Of a DNA stretch of 64,000 bases, positions 48,854 to 60,171 are shown piece after piece (the first letter of the stretch is position 1; each line of letters starts with the position of its first letter). Position numbers and translations under genes: made by a program. This DNA comes from Ophthalmolycus amberensis (taxonomy: Eukaryota; Chordata; Actinopteri; Perciformes; Zoarcidae). The DNA lies in contig JAFEUB010000064.1 in NCBI GenBank assembly GCA_024529925.1, positions 797,501-861,500 on the forward strand, written 5' to 3'. The notes under the pieces are model-generated. The model was not told the origin of the DNA. It did no database searches and saw only the letters and a program-made list of their open reading frames with translations.

Positions 48854-48867
48854 AGTTTCACTTTCAC
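48854..48867 (-). promoter_or_regulatory. Perfect interferon-stimulated response element (ISRE)
   Basis: The minus strand reads GTGAAAGTGAAACT, a full match to the ISRE consensus RNGAAANNGAAACT bound by ISGF3 and IRFs. About 60 bp downstream on the same strand is GTTAGTAAGTTAC, a possible splice donor of a non-coding first exon. The next coding exon on that strand is 46684-46690, 2.1 kb away. The paralogous stretch near 22150 has lost the element by a short deletion. Interferon control of the GIMAP below is an inference. Confidence 0.5.
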
Positions 48868-48874
48868 CTGCTGT

Positions 48875-48876
<2 letters not shown>

Positions 48877-48907
<31 letters not shown>
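48877..48907. repeat. (GT)n microsatellite
   Basis: Short alternating GT run next to the ISRE, paralogous to 22170-22216 and 54077-54118. Confidence 0.9.
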
Positions 48908-48908
<1 letters not shown>

Positions 48909-49309
48909 TGGGGGAGGGTACTTTACCAAGTAAAAACTTTATTTGGTCAAATAACATTTTTCAACAGATTTCAATTTATTCGTTGTTCATATTTGTCTTG
49001 GTGATACATTGTAATCCACAAAGAACCACAACTATTGTTCAACACAATCATTTTGTACATTAAGTGACATTTTCTGGTTCGCTCTGTAACAGGAAACTGA
49101 ACAATGTTTCAACCGGAGACAGAAATACAGCCATTTAAAGACTTAATTCATGCTTTTAAAAATGTTTAATCTTTGTGGTTAAAGCACTCTGTGGTTCGCT
49201 GGTGAAACAGGAATAAGTGACTTTGAAACTCAAACAATACATACAACGTATTACATATTACTTATGAATAAACATATCAATCTCAGTGATTAAATATTGT
49301 TTAGAAGAA

Positions 49310-49856
49310 CAGAGGTCTTCAACAGGGGGTCCGCGAAATTTTTGGTTGATTACACAATAAAAATTTTAAAAACTTTAAAAAAAAGTTTTTCTCTAAACAT
49401 GAATGTGTCCATTATTTTAATAGTTCAGTATTGTATGAAAGATAACAGGTATGTTTATGCATGGCAGTGGCACTAATAGGCTATCGCTCATTTTAGTTTC
49501 CACATTTATGTTAAAAATGAAAACATCAATTTGAATAGCTTGTGTGCATGATTATCATGCAATTGACAGACAATGTTGATATCGGCATTGGTATCAGCTG
49601 ACAAGGTATGTTTATAGATGTCAGTGGCACGGCCTCCCTACTCACTGTACCTTGCACATGTTTAAAATAGAAACATGAATATATGAACCTGCGTATTATT
49701 TGAATAGCTTAGTGCACAATAAAGAGGTATGTTTATACATGGCACTCGGCCCATTTAATATAAAACACAATTTTATACAATATATATAGTTGGGGGTCCC
49801 TGCTCCATCTCTATCAGTTTGGGGGTCCTTGGCCTGAAAAACGTTGAAGACCCCTG
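49310..49856. mobile_element. hAT-like element that replaced the 3' flank of a GIMAP
   Basis: Ends are CAGAGGTCTTCAAC and GTTGAAGACCCCTG, inverted and of hAT type, with inner words such as GGCCAAGGACCCCC. No clean 8-bp duplication is seen. Compared with 22622-22730, about 110 bp of flank and the native stop region are missing, so insertion was linked to a deletion. The GIMAP stop codon at 49859 now lies three bases from the element. Confidence 0.75.
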
Positions 49857-49858
49857 TT

Positions 49859-52198
49859 TTACAGCATTAAACAAAGTTTGTCTTCAATATGTTTTTTTCC
49901 ATTCTTGACAGCCTCTATTGCCCTTGTTGTTGCTTCAAATGCTGTCTCTGCTCCCTCAGCTGCATTATATCCTGTAACAGCCCCTGCCACCGCTCCCACT
50001 GCAGCAGATCCCACTGTAAGAGTTAATGCTGATTCTACAACTACTCCGTCTACTCTTTCTATTAGTGCTGCAACTTTTTCTGCTGGTAATACCTCTGAGG
50101 CTAAAGCTTGTCCTTTTTTTAAAGCTGAGAGAACTAGTTTGACCATCGATTCTACACCAAAAAGAGCTCCTAACAATGCACCTGTTGTAATACCTGTCAG
50201 TCTGATCAAAAGCCTCTTAAATATACTGTGTTTAGCGTTCTCTCTGATCTCTTTCTCTGACATGTTTCCTGATGACTGTCTAATGTGTTCCTGCTCCTGT
50301 TTTATTCCTGCCTCCACTGCTTGTAGCATCTCATTGGTGTAGCAGCTTCCTTTGTTTGCCTCAATCATCTTTTCTATTGTGTTGAGTAGCTCCTTCACTT
50401 GGAACTGGTTGCTCCTGTATTCATCCTGCTGGTTGTTCTTCCAGTATTTATTATCAATGACGTGGCAGCGGCCTCCGCACTTCTTCACCAGATCACTCAC
50501 AAGCTTATTATCACGGACAAAGTCCTCAATGGTCTGTTCTTCCTCGAGCTGGTCACCATGAGTAAAGAGAACTGTCGCATATTTGAAAACTTCTTCAGAA
50601 AGTATTCGTTTTATCTTAGTGATGACAGCCTGCTCCTGCTTTGTGAATCTCTCCACTTTAAGCACAATGAGAAAAGCATGAGGCCCAGGAGAGAAGCTCT
50701 GTGATGCACTTCACTATTTCAGGACTTCAGCTCCTCCTCAGATCGATCTGTGTCGAAGAAACCAGGAGTGTCGATCAAAGTGATGTCTCTTCCATTGACT
50801 AGATTTAGTTTCTGCTTCGACATTCACTTGTTTCAGAGTTGGCAGTGTGGCCGATCGTGAACCAGTTTCTCTCCAAATATGGTGTTAGCCACGCTGCTTT
50901 TCCCACTTCCAGTTTTTCCCAGGATGACAATTCTCCTGTTTGACTCTGAAAGAGAATAATGTTCCATCAATAATACTGTGCAGTTTGTTTTTTGTCTGTT
51001 TTCATATATAAGAGAAGATACACATGAGCTCAATCACAACAAAAACACCTTGTTGGTCAGAAATCTGTTGGTTGTTATTAAATAGCTGCATAAGCATAAT
51101 AAGAGAATGAAGAATGGTGTCAATACTTTAAAAGAGGCCAACGAGCATCAAGAACATTTTAAATATCTAATGTCTTCTAAACGTACAAATCACTATTAGT
51201 TAATCTATTGTGGTGAATAACACAGAGGATCATTCTGTAAACAGGTCTTAAAGGGATGGTCAGGTTTTCTTGGCCCTGATCCAGATCTGAGTCCTTTTAT
51301 GTATCAGGAACAGAGTCTGATCTGATACTTACATTATCTAAATGTTGAATAAACGTGTATGTGACACATTGAAATATTAGCTTTATCCTACAAGATTTTG
51401 GCGCTCCTATTCACGAGCTACTTGATCCAAATACTGGAGCTCCTGATTCAAAACTATTACATGATCATCTTAAATTATATATATGATATTAAGTTATGTT
51501 GAACTGGAATAATGTGACTCATGGAAACAACCTTTACAGTGTTTGGAGGAGTACAGTCACCTTAAAGAGAGAACACAACCCTCACAATGCCTCACAAGTT
51601 TATGACCTCCCACCAGCAACAGGTTTATCATTTTAAAGAGTGAAAGACAAAGTCAACTAACTGAGAATAAAAAGCTGCAACCTGATTTATTTGTAATAAT
51701 AATAATATAATACATATAATATATTTTATATATATTAATAATAATATTCAGTTTAGTTATTTCCTATTATGAGTTTTGAAATATTTTACTTCATGGTATT
51801 TGAATGCTGCAAAATTTACAAAATATGTGGTTCCTCTTCTGACCATTTTCTATCTATTCTATTCTGTTTTTTATTCTCCTTCTGTTTGACATCTGAGAGA
51901 GAATAATGTCCATCAATAATACTGTACTTTCACCTTTTGGTTGTTTTCATATAAGATACACATGAGCTCAATTACAATAAAAACCGTAATTGGTCAAAAG
52001 TCACAATGAAAAGGGAAAGCAGTTAATACTTTACTAATAAAACAGTTGCATTATTGTAATAACAGAATGATGTATGTAACATGAAAAGAAGCACACAAGC
52101 ATCACAAACATCTTGTGTATCTAATCTCTTGTAACAGTACGATCACTGTCCAGCAATATGAGAAAAAAAGTGTTAAAACAATTTAACTTACCGTCCAT
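49859..52198 (-). pseudogene. GIMAP-type GTPase with a cluster of 1-bp insertions
   Basis: Exon 1 is 52192-52198 (ATG GAC G, GTAAGT). The large exon begins at 50945 (acceptor TTCTCTTTCAG), giving MDESNRRIVILGKTGSGKSS. The second half (49859-50665) is open: KVERFTKQE, FTHGDQLEEE, CGGRCHVIDNKYW, a charged helix, a hydrophobic Ala/Gly tail and LCLML. Between about 50690 and 50870 at least five single extra bases, compared with 55500-55690, scramble the switch, G3 and CITECAPG regions. Neighbouring non-coding sequence (50950-51900) is also unusually rich in 1-bp indels, so consensus error is possible. The C-terminus ends next to a hAT element. Confidence 0.75.
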
Positions 52199-52699
52199 GT
52201 TGATAAAGTGAAGTAACAGGAGCGACAGTTGGTCGGACAAGACTGCATGTGAATGTGTTTCCTGTATCTTCCTGTATAAGTATTCTTTTTCCACCATGAC
52301 ACACCTTCTACCTACGCCGTTTCTACCACATTCCCTCCTCCCAGTCAACGATGTGGTTCTCTCTCTGAATGATGTGAAATAGCTGACATCCACTTTTCTT
52401 TGGGAGTCTTAATTCTACAGCAGAAACCGTCAATCAAACAATAAACACATATTCCACTCTGTCAAACAAGAAGTAGTTCAGCTGTAAATCTAGATGAAAA
52501 TATTCCACTTAGTGCACCTGATCAGACCTGGGGACAGTTGGGTTGGTGAGAGGGAGTTTTAGGAGCTTATGTAGTTCTCCCATCAGGGCACAGATCTGGT
52601 TACCTGTAAAGGGCTTTAAACATATTTGTTGTTTTAATGCGAATTGCTCTTTTACTTACAATGTACGTAAAGCCTTGCTTATATGGAATGCAGGCTCTT

Positions 52700-54074
52700 T
52701 TCAAAATAAACCTGATCTTTCATGAATCATTTTTTACATGAGTGCAGTCAATAAAATGTACCATTTGCTTACGCTTTCGTAAAAATGCAACTCTATGAGA
52801 CGATTCCTTTAAACTCTTGTTTGAAAAAATGTTTTCAATATATTTGACGATTCAAAAATGTACACAAACCTGTGAAAATATAGAATTGTCTGTGCGTGTA
52901 GAATAACTGAGAATAAGTACGGTAATCATAACTTATCGCTCTGTCAACAAATTTCTTTTTTGCCGACTCGGACTAAAAGCACAACCTCATCAAATACCAA
53001 GTCCCACACATGGAATACTTGTTCCATATTTGTGTGGTCCAAATAGATTGTAGCAGCGTTTACCGTATCACAATATATTATTAGTTCACATAAACATTAA
53101 CATGAATGAAGAACTCAATTAGCTGTGTTACTTCATTCATGTAAATGTGATCATGGGTCTCCTCAGCTATATGGTGTTATTGTTGGTAGAATACTGTATA
53201 TTTAGATTAAATAATATAATGCATTAGCAGCAAGTTAAAGTCATTTTTTTCTCATCAGTAGTGTGAAAGCTAATATTTCAAAGTCAGACATAAAGGCAGG
53301 TGAACTCATGTGACATTCTTTATTTCTTTCTTGACTTCCAGTTTATCTCATTAAATGTTAATGTAATGTTCTTCACTGACATTTAAACACCGAACGTTAT
53401 CACCCGAATCATTACATTACACTGCTCTCTAGTGGGCAGGTGAGGCACTAGCAGTTTGTTTAGTTTAGACTCACAGTAACACATCCAATGTACTTAATAG
53501 TGCACATCTCCTGTAGAAAGTAAAGTCATGAACCTGAATGAGACATAAAGACTCAACGTGTTCATCAGGTCAATTATTAGTCTTTTTTATAGTAACAGTC
53601 TTACAGCGAGTGTTAACGGAGAAGGGGAGGAAAAACTACCAGAGAGGACTTGAGTCTAATGCATTCTTTTGTTTTATTATATTTTTACATTTGAATTCAA
53701 CATTTCTAGAATGAAAATGATTTAGTGAATGAAACAGAACATGTTGATCAATAGTTTATAGCAGCTGACAAATCTTTCAGCAACAGTCTTCTCAGATATA
53801 CATGACATGGATACTCTGCTGAAATGTTACTGGCCAGATTATGTTGACGGTCGACGCGTCACAAACACCAAACATGTGACTCGTCCTCTCACAGGAGGCT
53901 GCATGCTCGGCTGCTGCAGTTTACTGGTTCGATTACAATTGTTCAAATGTGATCATTCTATTGATAATTTGGCCAAAATATGACTTTCCAGAATCATATA
54001 CTGTATGTCACAGAGCAATGTACAATGAGCAGTGTTAACAAATAATAATAACTGAATGAAGTTACTTACTAACA

Positions 54075-54119
<45 letters not shown>

Positions 54120-54579
54120 TGGGGGGAGGGTAGTTTACTGACCAAGTAAAAACTTTATTTGCTCAAATATCATTTTTCAACAGATTTCAATTTATTCGTT
54201 GTTCATATTTGTCTTGGTGATACATTAGACACGTTGTGTTAAAGATCAGAAAAGATTGAACTTTCCTTTTATCACAAGTGAAATTGCTGTTGCAACACAA
54301 ATTAGAAAAGACAAAGAAAAAAACAGGTGCAAATCCCAAAGATATATACACGTTAACAGTATGGACCATAAAATATAAACAATGTGAATCAGACATGTAT
54401 GTAGGCCTACAATATATAATCTGAAGTACAGGTACGTGTAATTTTCAAGATTGAAGCTCAGGCAAGATATTCAACCCATTACATATTACATGAATAAACA
54501 TGATCATCTCAATAGTTCAAGGTTTAATTTTATCTAAAGAGAGGTGTGACCTTTTTAATGATAAATGATCTCCCCATCT
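52700..54579. repeat. Array upstream-flank block before the GIMAP at 54580
   Basis: Copy of 26660-29449 without the hAT element. It includes the 55-codon segment (53765-53935, its final stop changed to CGA), a (TG)n tract and AT-rich 3' flank. A deletion near 52950 removes about 360 bp present at 26910-27290. No gene is called. Confidence 0.65.
54077..54118. repeat. (GT)n microsatellite
   Basis: Alternating GT directly after CTAACAGAC, followed by GGTGGGGGGAGGG. It has removed or replaced the sequence that in paralogs holds the ISRE neighbourhood. Confidence 0.9.
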
Positions 54580-54824
54580 TTAAGAGTCAGGGCTCTGAGA
54601 GCTGAGTAAAGCTTCTGATTCTGATTTGTACTTGTCTGTCTTATCAGGAGCTTCAAAGACAGATCGTACATCATCCATGACAGCTTTTGCTGCCCCTTTT
54701 GCTGCTTTGCATGCTGTGTCTGCTCCTTCAGCTGCATCTAATCCTCTAAGAGCTCCTTTTATTGCTCCTCCTACAGTAGCTGCCCCTACCAGTGTGCCTA
54801 CTGCTATTCCAGCTGTTCCTCCTG

Positions 54825-54858
<34 letters not shown>

Positions 54859-57686
54859 AATTTTGGGTAAAACTCTTTCACATTGTCCTGGCTTCAGCAG
54901 AACTTTCTTTAAAAGTTTGTAAACCTCTCCACCCATCAACACTACACCAAAAAGAGCTCCTAACAATGCACCTGTTGTGATACCTGCCAAATCGATCAAA
55001 AGCCTCTCAAACACTTTGTCTTTAGCCTTCTCTCTGATCTCTTTCTCTGACATGTCTCCTGATGACTGTCTAATGTGTTCCTGCTCCTGTTTTATTCCTG
55101 CCTCCACTGCTTGTAGCATCTCATTGGTGTAGCAGCTTCCTTTGTTTGCCTCAATCATCTTTTCTATTGTGTTGAGTAGCTCCTTCACTTGGAACTGGTT
55201 GCTCCTGTATTCATCCTGCTGGTTGTTCTTCCAGTATTTATTATCAATGACGTGGCAGCGGCCTCCGCACTTCTTCACCAGATCACTCACAAGCTTATTA
55301 TCACGGACAAAGTCCTCAATGGTCTGTTCTTCCTCGAGCTGGTCACCATGAGTAAAGAGAACTGTCGCATATTTGAAAGCTTCTTCAGTAAAGTATTCGT
55401 TTATCTTAGTGATGACAGCCTGCTCCTGCTTTGTGAATTTCTCCACTTTAAGCAAGATGAGAAAAGCATGAAGCCCAGGAGCGCACTCTGTGATGCACTT
55501 CACTATTTCAGGCTTCAGCTCCTCCTCAGATCGATCTGTGTCGAAGAAACCAGGAGTGTCGATCAAAGTGATGTCTCTTCCATTGACAGATTTAGTTTCC
55601 GCTCGACATTCACTTTTTTCAGAGTTAGCATTGTGGTCGATCTTGAACAGTTCTTCTCCAAATATGGTGTTAGCCAGGCTGCTTTTCCCAACTCCAGTTT
55701 TTCCCAGGATGACAATTGTCCTTCTGTTTGACACTGAAAGAGAATAATGTCCATCAATAATACTGTACTTTCACCTTTTAGTTGTTTTCATTTGAGATAC
55801 ACATGAGCTCAATTACAATAAAAATCATATTTGGTCCAAAGTCACAATGAAAAGGGAAAGCAGTTAATACTTTACTTATAAAACAGTTGCATTATTGTTA
55901 TAACAGAAGGCAAGGCAAGGCAAGGCAAGGCAAGTTTATTTGTATAGCACATTTCAACAACAAGGTAATTCAAAGTGCTTCACATAAAACCATTAAAAGC
56001 ATCAAAACATAAGGCAAAAGAAAAGGAGATTTAAAAACAATTAAAGAAACAGTGTAAGAAATAAAATGCAGTAGTAAAATGCAGAAATGCAGGAAATTGA
56101 TTAATATATTAATTGAATGTGGTTCAATTAAAGGCAGCAGCAAACAGAAAGGTCTTCAATCTTGATTTAAATGAGCTGAGGGTCTCAGCAGACCTGCAGC
56201 TTTCTGGGACTTTGTTCCAGATATGTGGAGCAGAAAAACTGAACGCTGCTTCTCCATGTTTAGTTCTGACTCTGGGAGCAGAAAGTAGACCGGTCCCAGA
56301 CGACCTAAGGGGTCGGGATGGTTCATAAGGTAGCAGCAGATCAGAGATGTATTTTGGCCCAAAACCATTCAGTGCTTTGTAAACCAACAGCAGGATTTTA
56401 AAGTCAATTCTTTGTTGGACAGGAAGCCAGTGCAAAGACCTCAGAACTGGAGTGATGTGATCCACCCTCCTGGTCTTAGTGAGGACTCGAGCTGCAGCGT
56501 TCTGAATCAGCTGCAGCTTTCTGACGGACTTTTTACAGAGACCTGTAAACACACCGTTACAGTAGTCCAGTCTGCTGAAGATAAATGCATGGACAAGTTT
56601 TTCCAAATCCTGTTGAGACATAAGTCCTCTAATCCTTGATATATTCTTCAGGTGATAATAGGCTGATTTTGTAATTGTCTTGATATGGCTGTTCAGGTTG
56701 AGGTCTGAATCCATAACTACACCTAGATTTCTGGCTTGTCGTCTGCATAATTATGATAACACACTTTGTTGTTTTCCATAATCTGAGCTAGTGGAAGCAT
56801 GTAGATGTTGAACAGAAGAGGCCCCAGTATTGAACCTTGGGGAACACCACATGTCATTTTAGTCAGCTCTGATGTGTAATCAGCTACAGACACAAAGTAT
56901 TCTCGGCCCTTCAAGTAGGATTCAAACCAGTTAAGTGCTGTGCCAGAGAGTCCCACCCAGATTTTTAGTCTTTCTAGGAGAATGGCATGGTCGACCGGTC
57001 GAATAGTAACACTAAGACTGAACTTCTGCCATTGGCTATGTTTAAGTGGATGTCGTTGAAAACCTTAACAAGAGCAGTTTCAGTGCTGTGGTGCTGTCGA
57101 AAGCCTGACTGGAAAACATCAAAGCAGTTATTTACGGTCAAGAAGTTGGTCAGCTGTTGGAAAACCGCTTTTTCAATTATTTTACTTAAAAATGGGAGGT
57201 TTGATATTGGCCTATAATTCATCGTTGCGGAGTCTAAACTAGCTTTCTTTAGGAGTGGTTTAATAACTGCAGTTTTTAGGGCTTGTGGGAAGACACCTGA
57301 GAGAAGGGATGTGTTTACAATTTGTAAAAGATCAGTGGTCATGCAGTTTGAAATATTTTTGAAAAAGTGTGTTGGTAGAATATCCAAGCAGCAGGAGGAT
57401 GACTTCAGATTGATTGCATGCCCAGGTGGATTGGAGTTCAGCAGCTACCGACACTGGAGGGTTTGTTAGCCTGTCGACAGTAGCAAATAAGGCGCGTGTA
57501 TTGTTCTTGTTTTTGGTTATGATGTCAGAGATCTCTCTGTCAGAGATGTCAGAATGATGTATGTAACATAAAAATAAGCCCACAGGCATCACAAACATCT
57601 TGTGTATCTAATCTCTTGTAACAGTACCGATCACTGTCCAGCAATATGAGAAAAAAAGTGTTAAAACAAATTAACTTACCGTCCAT
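54580..57686 (-). CDS. GIMAP-type GTPase (MDVSN lineage), intact, with polyalanine tail
   Basis: Exon 1 is 57680-57686 (ATG GAC G, GTAAGT). Exon 2 is 54580-55733 (acceptor TTCTCTTTCAG), giving about 386 residues. The G domain is the best kept of the array: GKTGVGKSS, DTPGFFDTDR, HAFLILLKVEKFT, FTHGDQLEEE, CGGRCHVIDNKYW. The tail has TTGALLGALFGVVLMGG (likely membrane-inserting), a run of about 11 alanines encoded by a GCA-type triplet repeat (54829-54862), Gly/Ala-rich hydrophobic sequence, and an acidic Ser-rich end. The intron carries a 1.6-kb L2-type LINE (55909-57549), so it grew from about 0.3 to about 1.9 kb. The P-loop to tail organisation suggests a membrane-associated GIMAP. This is the strongest candidate for a working gene in the right half. 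Confidence 0.85.
55909..57549 (-). mobile_element. 5'-truncated L2-type LINE in a GIMAP intron
   Basis: About 1.64 kb with a (GGCAA)n tail at 55909 and a CAGAA duplication on each side (55904-55908 and 57550-57554). Empty sites exist at 6050, 25455, 30490 and 52060. Minus-strand frames give reverse-transcriptase blocks in order: NYRPISNLPFLSKIIEK (57387-56974), CGVPQGSILGPLLF with the YADD active site (56956-56723), then the C-terminal DYCNGVF…LHWLPVQQRIDFK region (56714-56124). Frames are broken between blocks and the endonuclease part is missing, so it cannot move by itself. It is transcribed in the same direction as the host gene. Confidence 0.85.
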
Positions 57687-57737
57687 GTTGATAAAAGTGA
57701 AGTAACGGTGGAGCGACAGTTGATCGTATATATGAAT

Positions 57738-57775
57738 GTGTTTCCTCTATCTTCCTGTATCTTCCTGTATAAGTA
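57738..57775 (-). promoter_or_regulatory. Three ETS-like cores upstream of a GIMAP first exon
   Basis: On the minus strand two ACAGGAA cores and one changed AGAGGAA lie about 55-85 bp above the ATG at 57686. One more core is present here than above the other first exons, apparently through duplication of an ATCTTCCTGT word. Confidence 0.3.
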
Positions 57776-58149
57776 TTTTTTTTTTACCTTGACACGCCTT
57801 AAACCGTTAACAGTCACGACAGCAGCTCCACCACATAACCCTCCTCCCAGTCCCTCTCTTTGAATGATGCGAAATAGCTGACATCCAGTTTTCTCGTGTG
57901 TCTTAATTCTACAAGAAGTCAAACAAGAAGTAGTTCAGCTGTAAATCTAGATGAAAATATTCCACTTAGTCCACCTGATCAGACCTGGGGACAGTTGGGT
58001 TGGTGAGAGGGGAGATTTAGGAGCTTATGGGTAGTTCTCCCATCAGGGCACAGATCTGGTTAAAGGGTATTTTAAACATATTTTCTCAAGGAGCTTGATG
58101 CTATGAGTGGAGTCGGGGTCCTACATGAACACAAATCTGAGTAGGAAGA

Positions 58150-59432
58150 GGGTGATGTCATGTACCACTGCACCAAACAAAATGTAGCAATTTATGTTTT
58201 AAAGTCGGTGGGACTGTTTGCTGCTGCAGTTACTGTGACTTCCGTTATTTTCAGAAAAACTTGCAGAATTTGCAGAATGAAACCTGCACCTTTCCTGTTG
58301 TTTCCGATACCTCGTCTCATTTTTTTGCAGCCTGTTTCATTTCCTCACTGAGAACGAAGTGATAGAGAGAAGAACAAAGGCTTGTTGCAACGTCGTCTTC
58401 ATCGCTGCATTAAGAAAACCACAAAAATATTCATTCGTTAAAGTGAAAACTTTATTTGCTCACATTACATTATTTCAAATGCTTCAATACTGATACTTTA
58501 TTAAGACAAAGAGAAAGTATTTTCCCCCCCAAACCCTTAATAACAAAAGACTTTGTGAGCTAAATAACATTCATTTTCACGATCAACACTTGAAATGATG
58601 AAGGTAGTAAATGTAAACCAGACTTTTGTTTCATTTTGACCTCTTTACTTAAGATTTCATCAAACTGATTTATATTTGTCATTTTACAAAATGTAGCAAA
58701 ACACAAAAGATCTTCGATAGATAATAACGAGAATAAATATGAAACACAATGTATATCATAGGTCAGGCGGAGGGCTTCCTCGTCGGCAACCAGGGTGCCC
58801 GTGTGTCTCAGATACAGTAAACACAATCCAACACCTCTTCTGCTGTTCCAGTGTGTTGACCTCATTGGATTTTAACAGCATTAACGGTTGACTTTTACAT
58901 TGTTCACGTTACACTTGTGTTTAGCACAGGTCCGTTCACATTCGAGGTAAAACACTGTAGATATACACACACACACATACACACTGTAAGGGAGTTTGGG
59001 ACTTTTCTTTCCTCGTATCAACGGGAGATCTAATTTCAACATTCTACAATTAGACACCAAAAGGGATGAGTCATATATTGGTTTGGTTTTTTTTTGTCAG
59101 AAATTCAACAGCTACACTTTTCTGCAAAGCCATTCGACCTCTTAGCATCTGTATTTCCCCGCTTCAACGCTCAATGCGCCTCCCCTCCTTCATCTCTTTG
59201 CCCCTCAGGCACTGACAAACACTAGTCTGGCGGTGTAGGCCAGGTCGGCGAGGTAAAGCAGGAAGTTGAGGGCAGTGAGCACCGCCACGGTGATCAGTTT
59301 CGACGACGCTCGGCTGCTGCGCTGGTACTGTTTGTCGAACTGGAACACGGGCCAGATGATGGTGGCCGTCAAGTACATGATCACCGCCAGGAGCCCGTAC
59401 GCCGACAGGAACTTGGAGAAAGGGATGGGCAG
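58150..59432. repeat. Duplicate of the MYADM 3' region (paralog of 59640-61165)
   Basis: From CGTCGTCTTCATCGCTGCAT near 58390 through to 59432 the sequence matches 60060-61165 closely, including the AATAAA-like region, a (CA)n run and the final coding part of the MYADM-like gene. Homology stops inside the coding sequence at GGGATGGGCA. Confidence 0.85.
59205..59432 (-). pseudogene. MYADM-like C-terminal fragment
   Basis: Encodes about 75 residues of the last two membrane helices (PIPFSKFLSAYGLLAVIMYL … LADLAYTARLVFVSA), with one change (KQYQRSS for KQSQRSS) from the full gene. It breaks off at 59432. The open frame continues without a stop through an orphan GIMAP first exon and its upstream DNA to 59558, giving a chance 117-residue chimeric frame. 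There is no evidence that it is translated. Confidence 0.85.
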
Positions 59433-59450
59433 TGAAAGAAATTCACTTAC

Positions 59451-59457
59451 CGTCCTT
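59451..59457 (-). pseudogene. Orphan GIMAP mini first exon with lost start codon
   Basis: The surroundings match the other GIMAP first exons, including the GTAAGT donor at 59450 and the ETS-like pair upstream, but ATG is AAG. No GIMAP large exon follows. MYADM 3' sequence begins 19 bp downstream. Confidence 0.75.
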
Positions 59458-60165
59458 GTTGATGAAGTAACAGGAGCGACAGTTGATCGTACAAGACTGC
59501 ATGTGAATGTGTTTCCTGTATCTTCCTGTATAAGTAGTTTTTTTCCATCACGACACACCTTTTACCGAGGCCTTTTCTACCACATTCCCTCCTCCAAGTC
59601 CACAATGTGGTTCCCTCTCTTTGAATGATGTGAGGACGAGTCATGTCATGTACCACTGCACCAATTAAAGTTGAGCAATTTTCGTATCAAAGTCGGTGGT
59701 ACTGTTTGCGGCTGCGGTTACAGTAACTTCCCCTATTTTCAAATATACAAATTCACCAAACACAGCTCCAACTTAGCAACATTTTCCTGATAACATTCAC
59801 ATGTTGACAACAATAGATTGTTTTATCTGTAATTGAAGTAAACATTCTAAACTCTAAACTGGATAAACTTCTAACTTCTACTCTTTGGCATCCATCTAAC
59901 AGTTGTATAAAGGGACAAAACCAGTGATTGGGAATGTTTACTCTCTTATTTGTTTGCACTGTCATTAAAGAGGAAATTGCAGAAAGACAGTTCCCTGAAT
60001 CCTTCTACAAAACCTCACTGCAAGTATGCTTCAAAGTGACTAGAGGAACAAAGGCTTGTTGCAACGGTCATCTTCATCGCTGCATTAAGAAAACCACAAA
60101 ACAACCAAAGTCACAGCACATTGTGACGCACAAAAAAAAATATATTCATTGGTTAAAGTGAAAAC

Positions 60166-60171
60166 TTTATT
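60166..60171 (-). terminator. Possible polyadenylation signal of the MYADM-like gene
   Basis: AATAAA on the minus strand, about 770 bp past the stop codon. The duplicate keeps it at about 58448-58453. Other weaker candidates lie closer (ATAAATAT near 60470), so the true site is uncertain. Confidence 0.3.
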
